Part shown: in pieces, positions 38,553 through 46,007 of the stretch
How the letters are laid out: the number at the start of each line of letters is the position of its first letter
Position numbering within the stretch: position 1 is the first letter of the stretch
DNA from: a virus
IMG/VR virus record: IMGVR_UViG_3300020190_000035
Span: 1 to 64,000 of that record
Strand: one strand, 5' to 3'
Length of the DNA stretch: 64,000 bases
Notes under the pieces: generated by a model
Told to the model about the DNA's origin: nothing
Database searches by the model: none
The model's input: the letters and a program-made list of their open reading frames with translations, nothing else
Made by a program: the position numbers and the translations under genes

Positions 38553-39166
38553 TATCCTAAGACCTCATCTATTGCTTCTCTTACTGTCCATCCTGCACCT
38601 TGAATTCTGGGAATTGTATCTAGAGGCATATCTTGCCAATTGAATCTAGACATCATAATGCCATCTCTACTTACTAAGAACTTTTCATAATTATGAGATA
38701 TCCTAGCTATAGCTTGCCCTGCTAAATTTTGCCCCATTATTGCTTGATCAGAAGCGTCTGCTTTACTATCGGAATATGCTCTTTTTTCATAACCTTTTAA
38801 GGCTGAAAATAATGGGTGCTCATTTTTTCCATTTACTTCAACTTTTTCTAGAATTGGAAAAGTAACAAATGAATAATTATCTTTTATAAAATTATCAATT
38901 TCTTCATTAGTTCCTGGTTCCATAAAGCCAAATTGGTTACATGGAAATCCCAATACAGAAAAGCCTCTGTCTTTAAATTCTTCATGTACGTGTTGTAGTT
39001 GCCATAATTGTCTACATGTTCTTGCGTAGGACCAAAACTTTGAGCATTGTGGACTATATCCATACTTACTAGATATATTGACCATTAAAGTAATTTTACC
39101 ACGAAAATTAGATAGATAATTATTTTCACCAGTAATAGAATTTATTTGTATATCATAAACAGACAT
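38552..39166 (-). CDS. Glutathione peroxidase-fold protein lacking peroxidatic Cys
   Basis: 204 residues with clear glutathione-peroxidase motifs: VNISSKYGYSPQ (29-40), LGFPCNQFGFMEPG (72-85), FPILEKVEVNG and NYEKFLVSRDG (159-169). The position that is Sec or Cys in active enzymes (SKCGFTPQ) is Tyr35, encoded by TAT. Gln78 and Asn159 of the catalytic tetrad remain and the tryptophan is replaced by His158. Cys76 and Cys41 could still do thiol chemistry. It may be a non-peroxidase redox, metal-handling or binding protein for the adjacent oxygenases (inference). Confidence 0.85.
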   Translation of the reverse strand: MSVYDIQINSITGENNYLSNFRGKITLMVNISSKYGYSPQCSKFWSYARTCRQLWQLQHVHEEFKDRGFSVLGFPCNQFGFMEPGTNEEIDNFIKDNYSFVTFPILEKVEVNGKNEHPLFSALKGYEKRAYSDSKADASDQAIMGQNLAGQAIARISHNYEKFLVSRDGIMMSRFNWQDMPLDTIPRIQGAGWTVREAIDEVLG

Positions 39167-39474
39167 TATTTTTCTCCAACAAAATTTACTTGTAAATAAT
39201 TGTCAACTTTTATTTGACCAAAAAGATTATCATCATCCAACGATAGGTTCATGGTCAATGTACAAGGTATGGGGAATTCAGTTTTTCCAACCAGCATTAT
39301 GAAATTTTTTGTGTTATTTTTTTGCTGAAGATTAACAAAGCCTTTTTCATTATATATTTTATAATGAGCTATATTATCTAATATAGATATATCAAAATAA
39401 CATTCTTCTTCTCCAAATGGTGTATCTATTTTAAGATTCCATTTACCTAAAAAATTTTTATTATATTCATCCAT
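39166..39474 (-). CDS. Small beta-barrel-like protein
   Basis: 102 residues, predicted almost wholly beta: FLGKWNLKIDTPFGEEECYF, then FIMLVGKTEFPIPCTLTMNL and FGQIKVDNYLQVNFVGEK. The plan (opening G-x-W, closing F-x-G strands) resembles small lipocalin-like or fatty-acid-binding-like barrels, but no family is certain. The stop overlaps the start of the peroxidase-fold gene by one base. It might bind a small ligand used by the cassette enzymes. Confidence 0.7.
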   Translation of the reverse strand: MDEYNKNFLGKWNLKIDTPFGEEECYFDISILDNIAHYKIYNEKGFVNLQQKNNTKNFIMLVGKTEFPIPCTLTMNLSLDDDNLFGQIKVDNYLQVNFVGEK

Positions 39475-39497
39475 AGATATAATTATATCACAAAGTC

Positions 39498-40169
39498 CTA
39501 TTCGTAATAGAAACTTCCATTAGATAATGCTAGAGGTGGATTATCCTTATGCCAAAGATTAACAACAAGCACTTGTCTTATTCCAGACTTTGACCCAACT
39601 GTATTGTGTAATACATGACCGGCATCAAAAAAAATAGCTCTATTTCCTTTGTAGGCTATTTTTTCTCTATCTTTTTTTAAAGATATATATTTTTTAATAT
39701 ATTTTTTTTCTAGTATATTTTTTTTGCCATCTTCTAATGTTTTTTTATGAATTTCTAAAAATCCACCATCTTCATTTTCTTTGCCATAAAAAACACAACC
39801 ATATATTGGTCCTTTAAAAATTTTTGATTCTGCGTAAAGAAATGTATCTTCATCTACATGAATGTCTAAATATTGTCCTGGAAGATAAGTTCTTGTCCAA
39901 TATTCAAATCCCAAAATATCATTTAGATCCCAAATCATTAGATCTTTCCATAAAGATTGGATAACTTTTTTCTTTAAAGTATTAGCTGGAGTTCTCCACC
40001 AGCCATCCCAAAACATGTATGGGGCAAAGCAGTCGCTTTTTTCATCATGATATGAATTTAGATGTTCTGCTATTTTTTCTCCATAATTCATTATCTCGGG
40101 AAAAAAAAGATTGTCAGAAATTACTTCCTCATATGTATCTTGATCTAAACAATTGTCTTTTATCAACAT
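39498..40169 (-). CDS. 2OG-Fe(II) oxygenase, divergent
   Basis: 223 residues. His104 and Asp106 (YLDIHVDEDT), DGGFLEI (134-140), FFDAGHVLHNT with His185 or His188 as distal ligand, and Arg198 (SGIRQVLVVNLW). A Lys-rich insertion (about 142-172) lies between the GG turn and the distal histidine. It is more distant from the WW-GHI set. WWRTPANT upstream of the core recalls but does not match their WW motif. Confidence 0.82.
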   Translation of the reverse strand: MLIKDNCLDQDTYEEVISDNLFFPEIMNYGEKIAEHLNSYHDEKSDCFAPYMFWDGWWRTPANTLKKKVIQSLWKDLMIWDLNDILGFEYWTRTYLPGQYLDIHVDEDTFLYAESKIFKGPIYGCVFYGKENEDGGFLEIHKKTLEDGKKNILEKKYIKKYISLKKDREKIAYKGNRAIFFDAGHVLHNTVGSKSGIRQVLVVNLWHKDNPPLALSNGSFYYE

Positions 40170-40185
40170 GTAAATTGAAATTATT

Positions 40186-41397
40186 TTACTGATCTTCTTC
40201 TTCTGAAGATTCTTGCTCAGAAAAATTCATTGGTTGAATAATTTGATTCAAATAATTTTTAACTGATTTTTTTTCTGTTCTAGAAAAATATTTAAGAACA
40301 ATATCTTCTATAGTATTGTTTTTTCTTCTATCGTCTAAATAGTCAGATGAATTGTATATCATATCCAATATATCAACACTTGAAACTGTTTCTAAATCTA
40401 GTGAGTTATTTACTGCAAATTCATATATCTTAGATTCAAAAAATTCCTTTTCTTTATCGATAATTGATTGTGGAATAGATATTGGTAGAGGAAAATTTTC
40501 TAACAATGAAGATAATGTTCTGTATCTTATGTTTAACATAAACCATTTTTTGAATTTTGAACCAAGCTCAGCTGGCTCAACTATTGACTGTCTAGGATCT
40601 TCATTTCCATTAAAATAATGCTCTAATACAGTACTTGGCTGAGAATCAATTAATTCTTGTATTGCATCTGATGGAATATCCCAATCTTGAAATGCTTTTT
40701 TGCATTTTATTGCAATTGTGTCATTTGAATTCCATGGATCTTCCGCCAAGATAGACCATTGATATGCCATTTTTAAAATATGTGGGAAAGTCTGAGACAT
40801 AAAAACTCTACCTGGCCAATCTTTATACGCCCTATCAGTAATTGATCCATGTGTTAATTTTGCAATATAAAGGTTAGACATTGATGCTAAAACCAACTGC
40901 CAACCAAGTACGCCGTCATTTCCAAGATAATCTCTATCTACAATATCTGGTGCACCTTCTTTATTAGCATCTGCGAACGGCATAGATGCATAGTTATCAT
41001 CGATCAAATCACATCTTCTCTTTGGATCTATGGCTGACCCAAACCATTCACCATGTTCATCTTCTGATACATTAGCAACGGAGTTGTGAAGTATAAAAGT
41101 GTGAGACTCTTTATCGTAATCTCCACTTAGAATATCCTCAAGTGACTCAAATGTTTCAGCGTTTATATCTTGTGAATAATTTTCTGATTTAATTCTATAA
41201 ACAAATTCAGTTTTGAAAAAAAACATTTTTGTAAAGGCTATTAGAACATGATCTTCAATTTCATATAAATCATAATGAAATAACTCTTTTAGACCACTTG
41301 AATGAACTGTATATATGCCAAAATCTTCTTTAATATCAGTTATGGCATAACATGCATATAGCGATGGATCGTAATTTTCTACATTTTTATAAATCAT
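40186..41397 (-). CDS. Unknown 403-residue cassette protein
   Basis: No family recognised. The N-terminal half is mixed alpha/beta with a segment HGEWFGSAIDPKRRCDLID and aromatic-rich stretches (KDWPGRVFMSQTFPHILKMA). The C-terminal half is helical and ends in a very acidic tail (ESSEEEDQ). No H-x-D/GGE oxygenase motif, membrane helix or signal peptide was seen. ATG start, 20 bases after the short-protein gene. It could be a scaffold, substrate or partner of the surrounding enzymes, but nothing in the sequence decides this. Confidence 0.75.
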   Translation of the reverse strand: MIYKNVENYDPSLYACYAITDIKEDFGIYTVHSSGLKELFHYDLYEIEDHVLIAFTKMFFFKTEFVYRIKSENYSQDINAETFESLEDILSGDYDKESHTFILHNSVANVSEDEHGEWFGSAIDPKRRCDLIDDNYASMPFADANKEGAPDIVDRDYLGNDGVLGWQLVLASMSNLYIAKLTHGSITDRAYKDWPGRVFMSQTFPHILKMAYQWSILAEDPWNSNDTIAIKCKKAFQDWDIPSDAIQELIDSQPSTVLEHYFNGNEDPRQSIVEPAELGSKFKKWFMLNIRYRTLSSLLENFPLPISIPQSIIDKEKEFFESKIYEFAVNNSLDLETVSSVDILDMIYNSSDYLDDRRKNNTIEDIVLKYFSRTEKKSVKNYLNQIIQPMNFSEQESSEEEDQ

Positions 41398-41416
41398 TGA
41401 AAATTTAATCTTCCTT

Positions 41417-41662
41417 TTAATTAATTAAATTGGATAATTCTTTAATTTTTTCTTCTACTTTTTTAATTTTTAAAATTAATTCTTTTATATAAAATTCAGA
41501 CATTTTATCTTCCTCTGGAATAAAATTATCTATATCAAAACTTTCTGGATCTTTACCTATTGCGCACAATCTTTGTATTAAATCTTTTTCAAAAGATTTT
41601 TTTGTCTGTTTATATGTAAGTAGCTTTTCTTCTAGAGTCAAAGAAAAATTCATTTTATTCAT
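41417..41662 (-). CDS. Short helical protein, paralogue of upstream neighbour
   Basis: 81 residues, helical and highly charged. It shares with the next gene the order: KxxExLxxY, acidic helix, a G-x-D-P-x-x-F-D-x-D-x-F motif (GKDPESFDIDNF here), then a second helix ending in K-x-x-E-L-x-N. The start overlaps the neighbour's stop by eight bases. Possibly a small adaptor or binding helix-hairpin. Function unknown. Confidence 0.7.
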   Translation of the reverse strand: MNKMNFSLTLEEKLLTYKQTKKSFEKDLIQRLCAIGKDPESFDIDNFIPEEDKMSEFYIKELILKIKKVEEKIKELSNLIN

Positions 41663-41912
41663 TTTCCAATTGATTGATTTTGTTTTTTATATTAACATAG
41701 ACCTCAGTGTGTAACTTTAAAATAAGTAAGTTTGAATATGTATCAATAGATTCATCTATCTCTTCAAATGACCCAAGAAAAGAATCAGGATCAAAATCAT
41801 CAGGATCTAACCCAGATTCTAGAATCTTTTCAAGAATTGCTTGCTCTCGAGAAATCAGAACTTTGTTATAAACTTCTAATTTTGTTTCTTTTTTTAAGTT
41901 TGAAAAATTCAT
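41655..41912 (-). CDS. Short helical protein, paralogue of downstream neighbour
   Basis: 85 residues with the same two-helix plan as the following gene and the shared turn GLDPDDFDPDSF. The pair looks like a tandem duplication that has diverged. ATG start, after a 64-base AT-rich gap. No known family. Acidic, soluble, no membrane segment. Confidence 0.7.
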   Translation of the reverse strand: MNFSNLKKETKLEVYNKVLISREQAILEKILESGLDPDDFDPDSFLGSFEEIDESIDTYSNLLILKLHTEVYVNIKNKINQLENE

Positions 41913-41976
41913 TTATTAATATCTCTTTTCTACTCTGATCTTAGCTATAGTACTGCTAAAATGAATACAATCAATC

Positions 41977-42675
41977 CTATTCTGGTTCCTTAAACTTTGG
42001 TAGACCTTCCGTTTTTGGACCTATTGTATTACCTTTTTCGTCTAGACCAGTTCTGATTCCATTCATCCAAGTCCATGGTTGTTCATGTAGTTTTTTCATT
42101 TTTGCATCACCGTATGCTTGTCTTTTTTCCATTAATTCTTTTTTATCCCATAAATTTTCTATTGAAAAATCTACTTCTTGTAGTAGGTTGTTTGGATAAA
42201 TATTAAAGAACATAAATGGCGTGCCGCTTTTAAAAATTACTGGCTCACCAATTTTTGTAATTTTCCAATTCATATTAAACTCATCTGGCCACCAAGAACT
42301 AGGTATGCTTGCAGACAAAGGAACTGCTCCATCAACGAAATAATTTGGAGATCCAGTGATCCAAGTATCGTACCCTTCCTCTGTATTGATTGCCCATCCG
42401 GTAGCAAATGACATAATACCTATTATTGATGGTATTACAACAGGTCTGCCATTTAAAAATTCTCCGTCAAGGACTTTTGGAGGAGAATTTCCACCATCCC
42501 ACTGAACCACCACATCTTGCTGAAGAATTAATTCCCATCCATTAACATTTGCTGCTGACATTGGCAAGCATCTATACGCATGTTTGTTGTACGTTTCGTC
42601 CATCCAATCTCTTTTGAGTCTGGATTGCTTAATGCTAGGCGGATTCTGATGAGTTTTCGTTAATGTTACTTTCAT
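41977..42675 (-). CDS. DUF6065-like protein
   Basis: About 232 residues. The N-terminal motifs RDWMDETYNKHAYRCLPMSA and ANVNGWELILQQDVVVQWDG, then IGIMSFATGWAI, GSPNYFVDGAVPL and the SWWPDEFNMNW strand, match my memory of DUF6065 proteins, found mostly beside oxygenases and other biosynthetic enzymes in bacteria. Biochemical function is unknown. The frame opens at a GTG (42687), but the ATG at 42675 is the likelier start; it overlaps the preceding gene by 41 bases. Cupin- or oxygenase-like roles are guesses. Confidence 0.75.
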   Translation of the reverse strand: MKVTLTKTHQNPPSIKQSRLKRDWMDETYNKHAYRCLPMSAANVNGWELILQQDVVVQWDGGNSPPKVLDGEFLNGRPVVIPSIIGIMSFATGWAINTEEGYDTWITGSPNYFVDGAVPLSASIPSSWWPDEFNMNWKITKIGEPVIFKSGTPFMFFNIYPNNLLQEVDFSIENLWDKKELMEKRQAYGDAKMKKLHEQPWTWMNGIRTGLDEKGNTIGPKTEGLPKFKEPE

Positions 42676-43291
42676 TATAGCTTTCACTTAATAATTTTTC
42701 TATGGTTTTTTTTATATTATTTAATGCTTGTTCAGAATTAGTTTGCCTATTACCACTATTAAATGCCAAATCTAATAAATCAGAATTGCAAAATCTTACA
42801 TATCTTTGACCGTCTCTAGAAACAATAAATTTTTCAAAGTTTCCATGAACTGGGTCTCTATTCTTTTGAAATTGTTCATATAGTGCATGTTGTTTTCCGC
42901 TAACTTCATAATAACTTAATTTACAATTTTCATTTAATATATTTACCATTTCAGAAAATGGTAAATCCGTATCATACAATACTTTCATATGATCTCTCAT
43001 GTTTTCTGCACTTGTGTTTGAATCAGCAAATTCTCCATAGGCGTCTTGACAAAAATCAATACTTGGAATTGCTAGAACTTCAAACCCCTGATCCCTATAC
43101 TCATTATAGAGATTTTGAATAATGGGATACTGTGCTGAATTTGCACATTCTCCAGTAACATTGACTATCATTGTTACTTTTCCCTTTAATTCATGAAGAA
43201 TATTTTTTTTACCGTCTATTGAATTAAGGTCAATAGTATATATATTAGTTTCGGCTTGCTCAACTATTGATTCTTCTGAGTTTTGTTCCAT
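42635..43291 (-). CDS. Glutathione peroxidase-fold protein retaining Cys
   Basis: 218 residues with a thioredoxin/glutathione-peroxidase core: VNVTGECANSAQY (43-55), GFEVLAIPSIDFC and HGNFEKFIVSRDG (149-161). Cys49 stands exactly where the peroxidatic Cys/Sec lies in NVASxCGxTxQY, and Asn151 of the tetrad is kept. The usual FPCNQFG loop is degenerate (IPSIDFC), losing the catalytic Gln, and Trp is replaced. It complements the cysteine-less paralogue at 38552-39166. Overlap with the preceding oxygenase gene (32 bases) implies joint translation. Confidence 0.82.
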   Translation of the reverse strand: MEQNSEESIVEQAETNIYTIDLNSIDGKKNILHELKGKVTMIVNVTGECANSAQYPIIQNLYNEYRDQGFEVLAIPSIDFCQDAYGEFADSNTSAENMRDHMKVLYDTDLPFSEMVNILNENCKLSYYEVSGKQHALYEQFQKNRDPVHGNFEKFIVSRDGQRYVRFCNSDLLDLAFNSGNRQTNSEQALNNIKKTIEKLLSESYNESNINENSSESA

Positions 43292-43949
43292 TTTCTTCTT
43301 TTTCTTCTTTAAATTTATTTGCTATTTGATTATATTGTAAATTATTATCCTTATAATCAAACATTGTTACAGCTGAATACTTGATCCCATCTGTAACAGG
43401 CATAGCGCCATGCGCATAAATATAGGTTGAAGGGAAGAAAATTACATCACCTTTTTGTGGTTTGAAATTTATTTCAAGATATGGAAACCATAACTCTCCA
43501 CCTTCATAATCGTCATTAAAATATACTATTGAAGACAGGGTACAGTTGTAGGAAAATCCATGGTCTGTATGGACAGCAAAATGCTGACCTGGATTATACT
43601 TCACGAAGTTTATTGCTTCCATAAACTCCATTTTAAAGTTATATCTGCTTTCATAATCTGATAAACAGCTTCTTAAAATAGATTCTGTATCTTCATATAT
43701 ATTTTTAATTTCTGACAATTCCTCTGGGAGCACCTGCCAGTGCGCTGAGCTCACTTTAAGGTCAAGACAATCTCTATAATCTGGCATACTTTCTTTGTAT
43801 CCAACTGTTGCCTCGTTCCACTTAAAGTATTCGTGAGAACTGTCTTTTAGACAAGTTTCCAATCTTTCTGGAATATTTAAATCAGTAGATACAGCTTTTC
43901 TGTACAAAATGATTCCAAATTTTGGGTCTTCTACATTATATATTTCCAT
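43260..43949 (-). CDS. 2OG-Fe(II) oxygenase, prolyl-hydroxylase-like
   Basis: About 229 residues, first gene of the leftward enzyme run. Ligands are His127 and Asp129 (FAVHTDHG) and His180 (YAHGAMPV), with Lys190 (GIKYSAVTM) for 2OG. YEGGELWF and PQKGDVIFFPSTY are textbook P4H-like core motifs. The ATG at 43949 with GAGG close upstream is chosen over a TTG four codons earlier that lacks a ribosome site. Transcription probably starts at the divergent promoter just upstream. Confidence 0.87.
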   Translation of the reverse strand: MEIYNVEDPKFGIILYRKAVSTDLNIPERLETCLKDSSHEYFKWNEATVGYKESMPDYRDCLDLKVSSAHWQVLPEELSEIKNIYEDTESILRSCLSDYESRYNFKMEFMEAINFVKYNPGQHFAVHTDHGFSYNCTLSSIVYFNDDYEGGELWFPYLEINFKPQKGDVIFFPSTYIYAHGAMPVTDGIKYSAVTMFDYKDNNLQYNQIANKFKEEKEENGTKLRRINS

Positions 43950-43979
43950 GTTCCTCTGCAATTCGTTAATATGCTTTTG

Positions 43980-43994
43980 TGATATACTATATCA
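43980..43994 (+). promoter_or_regulatory. Rightward extended -10 promoter with inverted repeat
   Basis: TGATATACT (43980-43988) is an extended -10 element pointing to the three rightward genes. It is half of a perfect inverted repeat, TGATATA-C-TATATCA (43980-43994), which also contains the leftward -10. No good -35 is visible at the expected distance, which is normal for extended -10 promoters. The symmetric site could also be an operator. Confidence 0.5.
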
Positions 43995-44014
43995 TAGTAC
44001 GTAACATATATCAA
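43986..44014 (-). promoter_or_regulatory. Leftward promoter of the enzyme cassette
   Basis: On the minus strand, TTGATA (44009-44014) and TATAGT (43986-43991) are separated by exactly 17 bases, each matching sigma70 consensus at five of six positions. It lies in the only divergent intergenic region of the window and would drive the sixteen leftward cassette genes. Its -10 overlaps the -10 of the opposite promoter. Confidence 0.6.
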
Positions 44015-44036
44015 CGCAAAAACGGAAAATATCACT

Positions 44037-44675
44037 ATGAACAGTAGGGCAGACGAAGAAAAATCCTTAATTGAACCTGGACATTTTGGATCTAGCGCTG
44101 AAAATATCAAAATAATTACTAACTTTATTAGTATTAATGATATAAAAATCATTCAAAATTTTCTTCCAAATATCAATGAATGGATGGATTCTGGCGAAAA
44201 TAAATACGACGAAAATGGCACCTGCATATATGATGCTGCATATTGGTCAAATCGCCAATGCAGTGGAGATATTTTAAAAAGAATAAATCCTGAAGTTTAC
44301 AACATAATTGATTTTTATATAAATAAAATGAAGCTATTCTTAGACCAAGAATTTAAAGTTGACCTTTCAACTAGGCCACCTGTTATTATTAAGTGGAAAC
44401 CTGGAATGGAACAACAACCCCATGCAGATAAACAAACGAATGATGGAAAACCCAATCCATTTCCAACGTATGATATTAATTCTCTTTTTTACTATAATGA
44501 TGATTTTGAAGGTGGCGAATTGTATTATCCTCAACACGATATCGTCGTCAATCCCAAGCCAGGTTTAGCGGTTGCCCATCCTGGTGATATACATTATCTA
44601 CATGGTGTAAAAACCATAATTAGCGGATATAGATACACTACTCCATCTTTTTACACAATAAACAAAGTTTATTAA
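44037..44675 (+). CDS. 2OG-Fe(II) oxygenase, prolyl-hydroxylase-like
   Basis: 212 residues, first of three rightward genes. His129 and Asp131 (QQPHADKQ), FEGGELYY, His189 (YLHGVKTI) and Arg199 (GYRYTTPSF) complete the active site. TRPPVIIKWKPGMEQ is the strand leading into H-x-D as in P4H-like enzymes. The ATG lies about 40 bases from the extended -10. The nearest relative in the window is the oxygenase at 45462-46007, with shared YYNDDFxGGELYxP. Confidence 0.87.
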   Translation: MNSRADEEKSLIEPGHFGSSAENIKIITNFISINDIKIIQNFLPNINEWMDSGENKYDENGTCIYDAAYWSNRQCSGDILKRINPEVYNIIDFYINKMKLFLDQEFKVDLSTRPPVIIKWKPGMEQQPHADKQTNDGKPNPFPTYDINSLFYYNDDFEGGELYYPQHDIVVNPKPGLAVAHPGDIHYLHGVKTIISGYRYTTPSFYTINKVY

Positions 44676-44677
44676 TA

Positions 44678-45469
44678 ATGAATATTTCTCCAATAGAAAA
44701 TGTTTCTTTTAAAGATATTATAAATAATATAGATAATTATTATAATCTTTTTTTAAAAAATGGTTTAATCTTTTTTAAAAATGCAAACGTTTCTCCAGAT
44801 GAGCAGCAAAAAATTTCTAATGAGTTAGCTAAAAAAATTAAATGTAATTATGTGGCACCGATAGATTATGAAGATCATTCATTTACTTTTAAAAAAAATA
44901 ATAAAATTTATTCAAAAAACGATCTTTTTATACCCTGGCATTTAGAGCATTGCGAGAAACCATTTTCTCAAGTAGCAACTTCTTGGAACATGGTACATCT
45001 ATCTTCCGACTATGGAATTGGTGATACTGGATTTGTTAATTCATACGAACTGTTTAATAGAATGCCCTATGAATGGAAAGAGCTATTGAATCAATCATAC
45101 ATAATTGATCATAACAAAAATTTTCCTGCTAGAAAATGTATTCAAAAACATTTTTTTAAAAATCAAAACATAATAAAACTATCACCCAATAAAGAAGATA
45201 AATTATATTCGGTTAATAATCAATTGCCTTCAGATAAGAATTCAAAACTTTTTTTAGAAATTACAAATTGGTATTTAAATGAAACTGCTAACAACACAGA
45301 CTTACAGGTCTGGTGGCATTGGTCTGAAGGAGATTTACTAATAGTAGATTTGTCCCTAATGGCACATGCGGTAAAAGGAGGTTTTACTTTGGGAGAAAGA
45401 GTTATAACAAGAAATTGGATTTTTAAAGAAGAATCTGATTATCTAAACCAAAAGGAACACAATGAATAA
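44678..45469 (+). CDS. TauD/TfdA-like 2OG dioxygenase
   Basis: 263 residues and the only member of a different oxygenase branch here. NGLIFFKNANVSPDEQQKIS is a typical TauD-like N-terminus; His88 and Glu90 (WHLEHCE) give the H-x-E pair instead of H-x-D; His230 (LMAHAVKGG) is the distal ligand; Arg241/Arg245 (GERVITRNW) bind 2OG. Members oxidise small molecules such as taurine or free or carrier-bound amino acids. It follows the previous stop by two bases and overlaps the next ATG. Confidence 0.82.
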   Translation: MNISPIENVSFKDIINNIDNYYNLFLKNGLIFFKNANVSPDEQQKISNELAKKIKCNYVAPIDYEDHSFTFKKNNKIYSKNDLFIPWHLEHCEKPFSQVATSWNMVHLSSDYGIGDTGFVNSYELFNRMPYEWKELLNQSYIIDHNKNFPARKCIQKHFFKNQNIIKLSPNKEDKLYSVNNQLPSDKNSKLFLEITNWYLNETANNTDLQVWWHWSEGDLLIVDLSLMAHAVKGGFTLGERVITRNWIFKEESDYLNQKEHNE

Positions 45470-46007
45470 TCTTTGTATTAAAAGAAATGTTATCGATATT
45501 TCATATAGTCAAAAGATAATAGATTATTTAAAAAATAATAGTCCATCCAAAGATCCTACTGGATATTCTCCATTTGGAGTGTATTCAGGCATTTCTAGTA
45601 ACGAAACATTTCAAGATATATTTAAAATAATATATTCAAATTGTAAAAATCTTATTCAAGATAATTTTAATTGTCAAGTATACGACGAAGGAATGAGTGA
45701 CATAACGGAAATGAGTACAGGACATTTTCTACCTGTTCACTATGACCACAACCCAGCTTTAAATAAAAATGTTTTAACAAAAACTGGTGCAGGTCACCCA
45801 GAAAGAAATATAAGTTCTGTATTTTATTATAATGATGATTTTCAGGGTGGAGAATTATATTTTCCAAATCAAAATATTTTAATAGAACCAGAACCTGGAT
45901 TGTTCGTCTCATTTCCAGCTAATGACGATTTTCCTCATGAAGTAAAAGTGATAAAAAATGGTCGTCGTTGGTGTTCTACTTCTTTTTGGTGTATTAAGAA
46001 AGATTAA
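45462..46007 (+). CDS. 2OG-Fe(II) oxygenase, prolyl-hydroxylase-like
   Basis: 181 residues. His93 and Asp95 (LPVHYDHN), YYNDDFQGGELYFP, His159 (DFPHEVKVI) and Arg168/169 (NGRRWCSTSF) form a complete site. The ATG follows AAGGAACACA and overlaps the TauD-like gene by eight bases. The stop TAA shares its bases with the stop of the convergent fibre gene (46004-46007), so the cassette abuts the fibre locus with no spacer. Confidence 0.87.
   Translation: MNNLCIKRNVIDISYSQKIIDYLKNNSPSKDPTGYSPFGVYSGISSNETFQDIFKIIYSNCKNLIQDNFNCQVYDEGMSDITEMSTGHFLPVHYDHNPALNKNVLTKTGAGHPERNISSVFYYNDDFQGGELYFPNQNILIEPEPGLFVSFPANDDFPHEVKVIKNGRRWCSTSFWCIKKD

Noticed and set aside
39040-39080. Selenocysteine codon in the GPx-like gene
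   Set aside because: The codon at the peroxidatic position is TAT, not TGA, and no SECIS-like hairpin follows it.
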